Part shown: positions 44,988 through 49,877 of the stretch, in pieces
Layout: each line of letters opens with the position of its first letter
Position numbering within the stretch: position 1 is the first letter of the stretch
Assembly: GCF_029868745.1 (NCBI RefSeq)
Contig: NZ_JARWOP010000194.1
Coordinates: 1-49,877, forward strand
Direction of reading: 5' to 3'
DNA length: 49,877 nucleotides
Origin: Nocardia wallacei
GTDB lineage: Bacteria; Actinomycetota; Actinomycetes; Mycobacteriales; Mycobacteriaceae
The notes under the pieces: model-generated
Database searches by the model: none
What the model saw: only the letters and a program-made list of their open reading frames with translations
Told to the model about the DNA's origin: nothing
Position numbers and translations under genes: made by a program

Positions 44988-46385
44988 ATGTTGGTAGCCG
45001 GGGTCGACAGTTCGACGCAGTCGTGCAAAGTCGTGGTGTGCGCGGCGGACAGCGGAAAGATTTTGCGGCACAGCAAGGTTCCGCATCCCGACGGCACCGA
45101 GGTCCCCGCCGAGGCATGGTGGCGGGCACTGCGGTCGGCGCGCGAGGGGCTGCTGGACGGGGTGTCGGCGATCGCGGTCGCGGGCCAGCAGCACGGCCTG
45201 GTCGCGCTGGACACGGCCGGTGCTCCGGTGCGACCGGCGCTGCTGTGGAACGACACGCGCTCCGCGCAGGCCGCGACGGACCTGGTCACCGAATTCGGCG
45301 GGCCGCGGGCATGGGCCGACGCGGTCGGCATCGTGCCGCTCGCCGCGCATACCGTCGCCAAATTGCGCTGGCTGGCCGATCACGAACCGGCGCACGCCGA
45401 TCGGGTCGCGCGGGTACTGCTGCCACACGACTACCTCACCTGGCGACTGCGCGGCGGCACCCCCGACCTCGAACCGACCACCGATCGCGGTGACGCCTCC
45501 GGCACCGGCTACTGGTCACCCAGTACCGGCGAGTATCGGAAAGACCTTGTCGCCCTGGCCTTCCGGGATCGCCTACCGGAACTGCCCCGGGTGCTCGGTC
45601 CCGCCGAACCGGCGGGCCACACGTCCGACGGCCTGCTGCTGGCGGCGGGCACCGGCGACAATGCCGCCGCCGCATTGGGTCTGGGCATCGGCGCGGGGGA
45701 TGTCGTGGTGTCGCTGGGTACCAGCGGGACGGTCTTCACCCGCGCCGAACATCCCAGCGCCGATGCCGATGGGGCGATCAACGGCTTCGCCGACGCCGCC
45801 GGGGCCTATCTTCCGCTGGTGTGCACGCTGAACGCCGCGCGGGTGCTCGACCGGACGTCCACCCTCGCCGGTGTCGGCCTGCGCGAGCTGGAACGCCTTG
45901 CCCGCCAGTCGGTCCCGGGCGCGGCGGGCCTCACGCTGCTGCCCTACCTGGCCGGGGAACGCACCCCCAACCTCCCGGACGCCACCGGCACCCTGCACGG
46001 GCTCACCGTGTCGAACATGACCCCGGAACACCTGGCCCGTGCGGGCATCGAAGGCATGCTGTGCAACCTCGCCGACGCGCTGGACCGCCTCCGGGCCGAC
46101 GGCATCCGCCCCCGTCGAGTGCTGCTCATCGGCGGCGCGGCAGCCAACCGCCTGGTCGCCGAGATCGCCGCCCAGATCTTCGAACTCACCGTCGCAGTCC
46201 CCGAACCCCAGGAATACGTCGCCCTCGGCGCGGCCCGCCAAGCCGCCTGGGCCCTCGCCGCCACCCCCGAACCACCGACGTGGGCCGCACCTCCCGCCCA
46301 GGAATTCCCAGCCCCCACTGACGGCCCAGGTCAGGAGATCCGCGCCCGGTACGAACGCACCCGCCGCCTGCTCCACGGAAGTTAG
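44988..46385 (+). CDS. xylB: Xylulokinase (FGGY kinase)
   Basis: The 465-residue FGGY-family kinase has the phosphate-binding start LVAGVDSSTQSCKVVVCAAD, AIAVAGQQHGLVALD (substrate loop), LLWNDTRSAQAATDLV, TLSLGTSG-type segment GDVVVSLGTSGTVFTRAEH and the ATP motif RVLLIGGAAANRLVAEIAAQ. These features fit D-xylulokinase, which makes D-xylulose 5-phosphate. The ATG at 44988 has AAGGAAG upstream at suitable spacing; a GTG at 44979 is alternative. It is 134 bp after the GH172 gene on the same strand, probably one operon. D-ribulose or other ketose specificity is possible. Confidence 0.9.
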   Translation: MLVAGVDSSTQSCKVVVCAADSGKILRHSKVPHPDGTEVPAEAWWRALRSAREGLLDGVSAIAVAGQQHGLVALDTAGAPVRPALLWNDTRSAQAATDLVTEFGGPRAWADAVGIVPLAAHTVAKLRWLADHEPAHADRVARVLLPHDYLTWRLRGGTPDLEPTTDRGDASGTGYWSPSTGEYRKDLVALAFRDRLPELPRVLGPAEPAGHTSDGLLLAAGTGDNAAAALGLGIGAGDVVVSLGTSGTVFTRAEHPSADADGAINGFADAAGAYLPLVCTLNAARVLDRTSTLAGVGLRELERLARQSVPGAAGLTLLPYLAGERTPNLPDATGTLHGLTVSNMTPEHLARAGIEGMLCNLADALDRLRADGIRPRRVLLIGGAAANRLVAEIAAQIFELTVAVPEPQEYVALGAARQAAWALAATPEPPTWAAPPAQEFPAPTDGPGQEIRARYERTRRLLHGS

Positions 46386-46390
46386 CCGCC

Positions 46391-46467
46391 CGGCCTGCAC
46401 GGACACAATCCGCCCGCACACGGCAATCCTCGCCACTTCGCGCCGATCCGTGTCCGCCCAGGCCGGA
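46391..46467. repeat. 77-bp stem-loop element, left copy
   Basis: The first 22 bp, starting CGGCCTGCACGGACACAATC, are identical to 47401-47422, and both copies end in CAGGCCGGA at the same offset, so they align without gaps over 77 bp. Here the ends pair (CGGCCTG with CAGGCCG, CGGACAC with GTGTCCG), a 7+7-bp stem with 2 mismatches. The element starts 6 bp after the xylB stop and touches the DUF559 stop codon, so it may also act as a bidirectional terminator. Confidence 0.75.
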
Positions 46468-47301
46468 TCACGATTTCCGGCGACGATTCCTGATGACCGC
46501 CACGACCTCGTCGACGCAGTGATCCATATCGTTGAACACGTCGGCGGCGGCATATCGCAATACGAGCCAGCGGTGCAACAGCAGCCAGTTCTGGCGTCGG
46601 CGGTCGCGCCGGAAGACGTCGTGGTCGGAGTGGAACTCCCGGCCGTCGATCTCGACGAGAGTCCGGGATCGAGTGTGGACGAAATCGCACACGTACGGTC
46701 CCACGGGATGGTTCGGCGCCAACTTGATTCGCGTGCGAGCCATCGCGCGGGCGAACAGCCGTTCCGGTTCCGATGCCGCCTTGCAGGCGGCCTCCCGCAA
46801 TTGCCGACGTAAAACAGGTGAGCCGTGCGCGCCGCAGCGTCCCAGTTCGAGCACCTCCTCGGGCGGCACGAGGCCGCCCAGGCATTTGTCCACCAATTGG
46901 CCCGCGGCAAGTTCGGGTAGTACCGCAACACAGTCGAGCAGGGTCACCGCGCGGCTGGTGATCGGGAGTCCCCACGCCTCGTCACTCGCCGCCGGGGGTA
47001 GGTCACGCCGGTACAGCCGCAACCAGTCCGGTGTCGCCCGATGCGCGTGCCGCGGGATCGTCGCCTCGACGACGTCCGGTTCGTCGGCCATTTGTCGCAA
47101 CCACGCGGCGGTGCGATGGCTCAGCGTGGCGGTGGGCAGCCACGCCACCACGGCGGCGCAGCGCGCCAATGTGGTGAGCCGGTCCACGCAGTAGACGCGG
47201 GGCAGCACCCGGGTGTAAACGCCGCGGCGACACCGGTCATCGATGGTCGACGCGGCGACGCCCGCTGCGAGTAGCTGTTCGCGAGTTCGAATGCCGTACA
47301 T
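46468..47301 (-). CDS. DUF559 endonuclease-like protein with AbiEi-like N-terminus
   Basis: The 277-residue protein has an N-terminal winged-HTH of the AbiEi antitoxin type (YGIRTREQLLAAGVAASTID, RRGVYTRVLPRVYCV) and a C-terminal DUF559 domain related to Vsr/restriction-like nucleases (GPYVCDFVHTRSRTLVEIDG, REFHSDHDVFRRDRRRQNWL, RWLVLRYAAADVFND); DFV ... EIDG is the typical D-x(n)-ExD/K nuclease core. No AbiEii toxin gene is adjacent. Such genes are numerous in Nocardia and relatives, with unknown role. Matching 77-bp elements lie at 46391-46467 (touching the stop) and 47401-47477 (100 bp upstream of the start). ATG 47301 is well placed. Confidence 0.82.
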   Translation of the reverse strand: MYGIRTREQLLAAGVAASTIDDRCRRGVYTRVLPRVYCVDRLTTLARCAAVVAWLPTATLSHRTAAWLRQMADEPDVVEATIPRHAHRATPDWLRLYRRDLPPAASDEAWGLPITSRAVTLLDCVAVLPELAAGQLVDKCLGGLVPPEEVLELGRCGAHGSPVLRRQLREAACKAASEPERLFARAMARTRIKLAPNHPVGPYVCDFVHTRSRTLVEIDGREFHSDHDVFRRDRRRQNWLLLHRWLVLRYAAADVFNDMDHCVDEVVAVIRNRRRKS

Positions 47302-47400
47302 GGGATCGAGGCTCTCCCAACCCTTTCGGCCGTACACGAAGCCGACCTGGCGAAACGGAGACTCTGTGGATGGTCCTCCGAACTGGGGATAACTGCGCTC

Positions 47401-47477
47401 CGGCCTGCACGGACACAATCCGTGCCGACGTGGCGATATCTACCGTCCGGCGTCGATCTGCGACCGCTCAGGCCGGA
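47401..47477. repeat. 77-bp stem-loop element, right copy
   Basis: This is the direct-orientation partner of 46391-46467. The first 22 bp are identical and the CAGGCCGGA end is conserved, while the middle is diverged (about 32 of the other 55 positions match, by eye). The end pairing is weaker here than in the left copy. It lies in the DUF559 gene's promoter zone and 40 bp before the truncated nucleotidyltransferase. Confidence 0.75.
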
Positions 47478-47516
47478 GCCCTTCCCCGCCGCTTGGTCCG
47501 GTGCCACCATGGCGGC

Positions 47517-47696
47517 ATGAAACCGGACGACTTCGAACTCGCGGAACAGCTGGTGCGGGAACGGTTTCCGGAGGCGCGGGCGGCATGGCTGGGCGGCAGC
47601 ATGGCGGACGGAACCGCCACCGCCACATCGGATTTAGATATCACCGTACTGCTCGCGGGGCCACCCGCACCGTACCGGGAGTCGTTCGATCAGTGA
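47517..47696 (+). pseudogene. Truncated nucleotidyltransferase remnant
   Basis: The 59-residue reading frame encodes only the start of a minimal nucleotidyltransferase: a helix (ELAEQLVRERFPEARAAWLG) then the family motif GGSMADGTATATSDLDITVL with the catalytic Ser/Asp-x-Asp. A full enzyme (aminoglycoside or tRNA-type) needs 150-260 residues. The frame stops at 47696, directly in the thioredoxin gene's 3' end. I read it as a decayed gene cut off by the neighbouring rearrangement; a translated short toxin-type MNT protein is less likely, since those are about 100 residues and have a HEPN partner. Confidence 0.7.
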
Positions 47697-48139
47697 GCTT
47701 TCAGTCCCGGCCAGCCGTACCGGGCCGGTCCTGCCGCCAGACCCGCAACGCGTGGCGGCGCAACCGGACTCGGCGCTTCCGGCTGCTGCGCACCGCGTTC
47801 ACGGCGCACCTGCTCCATATCCATCCACTGGATGGACTGAACGGCATCCTCCAGCTTGGCGGAGGTCTGGAAGCCGAGCTTTGTGTAGACCAGCAATCCC
47901 TCCCGGAAAACCATCAGCGTGGGCAGGCTGGTGATCTGCGCGGCCGCGGTGAGCGCCTGTTCGGCCTCGGTGTCGACGGTCCCGTGCGGGATGTCCGGAT
48001 GCTGATTCGACGATTCCTCGTAGATCGGCGCGAACCGGGAACACCAGCCGCACCACCCCGCCCAGAAGTCCACCAGCACGATGCCGCCGCGTGAGATGGT
48101 CCGGTCGAAGTTCTGCTGCGTCAACGCGTGCGTGGGCAT
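47690..48139 (-). CDS. Thioredoxin with WCGWC active site
   Basis: The 149-residue protein has a thioredoxin fold: LTQQNFDRTISRGGIVLVDF, active site WAGWCGWCSRF (Cys30 and Cys33), HPDIPHGTVDTEAEQALTAA, ITSLPTLMVFREGLLVYTKL with cis-Pro in SLPT. The usual WCGPC is replaced by WCGWC, which should alter redox potential. A C-terminal extension of about 40 residues (RRERGAQQPEAPSPVAPPRV) is low complexity. No signal peptide. ATG at 48139 begins the MPTHALTQQ leader. Convergent with the nucleotidyltransferase remnant by 7 bp. Family is sure; specificity is not. Confidence 0.88.
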   Translation of the reverse strand: MPTHALTQQNFDRTISRGGIVLVDFWAGWCGWCSRFAPIYEESSNQHPDIPHGTVDTEAEQALTAAAQITSLPTLMVFREGLLVYTKLGFQTSAKLEDAVQSIQWMDMEQVRRERGAQQPEAPSPVAPPRVAGLAAGPARYGWPGLKAH

Positions 48140-48221
48140 GCGGTCCTCCCGGTGACGCTCGGTTCCGCCGACATCGGTCCGGATTCTTCCACGGATCCCG
48201 CACGTCTGTCGCGGCCTGCCG

Positions 48222-49058
48222 TCAGTCTCCGAACCGCAGCCGCGCGAAGTGCACGCCGCCCTGCCCCCACCCGGCGCGGGTGATCCACAACGTCCCGCCG
48301 TCGTCGACGATCTCCGCCGCGTGCGCCGCGATATGACCGACCTTGTCCGCCGCTCGGAAGTGCAGCGGGTCGTCGCTGCGAAAGACGTCGGTGCCGACAT
48401 AGCGGGGCCGCGGGCCGATGAACAAATACCAGGAACCCTTGTGGCACAGCACGAACGGTGACTCGGTGGGTCCGGCGCCGGTCCCGGTGCTCGGGTCGGT
48501 GTAGGCGATGGCGCGGTCGCTCCAGTGCACCAGATCGGTGCTGGTCCGGTACGCGACCACATGGTGTCCGCCGCCCGGCTCGCTGGTCGCGCAGTAGTAC
48601 ATGACCCAGCGGTCCTCGAGCCGCAACACCATCGGATCACGGGCGTCGTAGCCGTCGCGGAACAGCGGACCGCCCGGGTGACGAGTCCAGCGCCGCAGAT
48701 CGGTGGACGTGGCGAGATTCATCGCCGTGGCGGTGCGGTCGGTCCCGCCGCCGTCGTAGTACATGAAATACCGGTCGGCGGCGCGGATCACGTACGGCGC
48801 CCACAGGTGGGTCTCCCCGTAGTCCGGATCGGCGGTCAGTACGGGCGGCCGTTTCGTCCAGGGCCCGGCCAGCCGATCGGCGGTCGCGTGCGCGAAAGCG
48901 ACCTCCCGCCACGGGTCGGCCGGTTCGGTACCGGTGATGCCGAACAGATGCCAACCGTCCGGGCCCCGCACCACCGTGTGATCGTTGATGTACCACGGCC
49001 GCGTCTCCCCCACGCTCGGGTCGTAGACACGACGAAACCGGCCCGCACTCACCTGCAC
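48222..49058 (-). CDS. Five-bladed beta-propeller glycosidase (GH43/GH32-like)
   Basis: The 278-residue protein has the sequence pattern of GH43/GH32/GH68-type propellers. WYINDHTVVRGPDGWHLFGI gives the first acidic residue in blade 1, ETHLWAPYVIRAADRYFMYY blade 2, DGYDARDPMVLRLEDRWVMY the RDP motif of the transition-state stabiliser, and GPTESPFVLCHKGSWYLFIG the putative acid Glu. No signal peptide is evident. Substrate (fructan, arabinan or other furanosides) cannot be fixed. The start GTG 49058 is the first in frame; 49052 is also possible. It lies near the GH172-xylulokinase genes but on the other strand and separate transcript. Confidence 0.75.
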   Translation of the reverse strand: MQVSAGRFRRVYDPSVGETRPWYINDHTVVRGPDGWHLFGITGTEPADPWREVAFAHATADRLAGPWTKRPPVLTADPDYGETHLWAPYVIRAADRYFMYYDGGGTDRTATAMNLATSTDLRRWTRHPGGPLFRDGYDARDPMVLRLEDRWVMYYCATSEPGGGHHVVAYRTSTDLVHWSDRAIAYTDPSTGTGAGPTESPFVLCHKGSWYLFIGPRPRYVGTDVFRSDDPLHFRAADKVGHIAAHAAEIVDDGGTLWITRAGWGQGGVHFARLRFGD

Positions 49059-49141
49059 CCGTACACGGTGCCGTCCCCGTCGCCTCCGTACGAGCAGACA
49101 CGCCGTCGAATCGTGCGACCCGGATCGGGTAGCCCCTCACC

Positions 49142-49330
49142 ATGGGACCCCGCCTGGGCAAACACCCGAAGCGAACACCGTTCTACGGGACGCTGATGAT
49201 GCTCACGGCCATGATCACCGGCCTGTGGGTGCAGGACATTCCGTGGCTCCCCCTCCGCGTCGTCACCTACGCCGCCCTGTTCTGCCTCGCCGCGGCCGGC
49301 TTCCTCATGACCTTCCGCGACTATTCGTAA
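49142..49330 (+). CDS. Small two-helix membrane protein
   Basis: The 62-residue protein has a basic N-terminus (GPRLGKHPKRTPFYG) followed by two hydrophobic helices (TLMMLTAMITGLWVQ and LRVVTYAALFCLAAAGFLMT) and a short charged end RDYS. It is divergent from the glycosidase gene. No family recognised. Size, positive-inside basic N-terminus and codon use make it plausible as a real gene, but no neighbour supports a role. Confidence 0.55.
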   Translation: MGPRLGKHPKRTPFYGTLMMLTAMITGLWVQDIPWLPLRVVTYAALFCLAAAGFLMTFRDYS

Positions 49331-49335
49331 CGGGC

Positions 49336-49770
49336 TCAGCGACCGCGGCGGGCACGCAGGACGACGTCGTGGGTGTGGTGCGTTCCGGCGGGCGGCGGTC
49401 CGGTGCGGGGGCGGGTTTCGGAGGTCTCGACGACCCAGCCGGAGTCGAGCAGGGCCGGAATGTCGGTGGGGTGATAGAACGCGGTGGGGTCGATGTCCTC
49501 GTGACCGGTGAGGTCGGCCGGGTCGTGGCCGACGAAGAGCAGGATGCCGCCCGGGGCCACGGCGTCGATCAGGCCGCGCAGCGCGCGCGGGCCCGGTTGC
49601 CGAGGAAAGGGAAAGTACTGCACCGAAACCAAATCGAAAGCCGCGGCGGGCATAGCCGTGGCGGTCAGGTCCGCGCGGGTCCAGGCGACCCCGCCCCGCC
49701 CCCGCCCCCCCCCGGCCGCCGCGCGGTGCCGCGCCCCCCCCGAAAAGTCCGCCGCAACCCCACACCCCCC
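49336..49770 (-). CDS. Partial SAM methyltransferase at contig edge
   Basis: The C-terminal half of a class I methyltransferase is readable: RADLTATAMPAAAFDLVSVQ (motif II), LRGLIDAVAPGGILLFVGHD (motif III), then YHPTDIPALLDSGWVVETSE and HHTHDVVLRARRGR. Motif I would lie beyond about 49760, where the sequence turns into C-homopolymer runs and the frame is no longer reliable. The true start is therefore missing or corrupted. The 5' end given is approximate. Confidence 0.65.
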   Translation of the reverse strand, partial: GGCGVAADFSGGARHRAAAGGGRGRGGVAWTRADLTATAMPAAAFDLVSVQYFPFPRQPGPRALRGLIDAVAPGGILLFVGHDPADLTGHEDIDPTAFYHPTDIPALLDSGWVVETSETRPRTGPPPAGTHHTHDVVLRARRGR

Positions 49771-49877
49771 CATTGTACATACACACCAACCCCCCCCCCC
49801 CACCCCCCACCGATTAAGCGCCGGGGGCGCGCTTTGTTGGGGGGCGGGAGGGGCCGCGCACGGCGGAACCGGCCCCG
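49690..49877. other. C-homopolymer-rich contig edge
   Basis: Runs of up to 13 C interrupt a gene that should continue, and GC composition becomes extreme. It mirrors the G-rich start of the window. I read it as a low-quality contig end; the methyltransferase frame here should not be trusted. Confidence 0.6.

Overview
This is a high-GC actinobacterial window, most likely from Nocardia or a close relative in Mycobacteriales. The evidence is the coding density, frequent GTG starts, methylglucose lipopolysaccharide genes (octT, gpgP), a dynamin-like GTPase paired with a low-complexity protein, and a gene order in the left two thirds that I recognise from the Mycobacterium tuberculosis Rv2402-Rv2427c segment (trehalase, lepA, PemK-like protein, rpsT, holA, comEC, comEA, degV, octT, gpgP, rsfS, nadD, VWA protein, MoxR ATPase, proA). 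That comparison is from memory, not from an alignment. Both extreme ends (about 1-160 and 49690-49877) are G- or C-homopolymer rich and look like contig edges.

Layout. 0.2-10.6 kb: GH15 trehalase, a small secreted protein, an operon of a 1039-residue repeat protein and a dynamin-like GTPase, then lepA with a divergent PemK/MazF-fold gene. 10.6-15.2 kb: a methyltransferase, aquaporin, a cytochrome P450 divergent from an AraC regulator, and rpsT with terminators. 15.4-17.1 kb: a PI-PLC lipoprotein and a VapBC toxin-antitoxin pair with its own palindromic promoter. 17.1-24.0 kb (minus strand): holA, comEC, comEA, a 585-bp repeat-bearing gap, a methyltransferase where I recall eis in M. tuberculosis, and degV. 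24.2-31.3 kb: one minus-strand operon moxR-vwa-TPR-like-nadD-rsfS-gpgP-acidic repeat protein-octT, largely joined by ATGA/GTGA overlaps. 31.6-34.3 kb: a repeat-rich membrane protein and proA.

From about 34.3 kb the order no longer follows the conserved segment and looks accessory: ribokinase, NmrA-like reductase, AraC regulator and methyltransferase, a TetR regulator with twin operators driving an unusual OYE-F420 nitroreductase fusion, IclR regulator, a 60-bp minisatellite, methyltransferase, MmcQ/YjbR protein, F420-type LLM oxidoreductase, GH172 glycosidase with xylulokinase, a DUF559/AbiEi-like gene framed by two matching 77-bp elements, a truncated nucleotidyltransferase, a thioredoxin with a WCGWC site, a GH43/GH32-like glycosidase and a methyltransferase cut by the contig end.

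Two themes stand out. First, in-frame minisatellites (15, 18, 33, 45 and 102 bp) occur in at least five proteins. Second, several members depart from family norms: a dynamin P-loop with Met for Lys, comEC with repeat tails at both ends, an acidic repeat protein coupled to gpgP and octT, and the two-cofactor reductase fusion.
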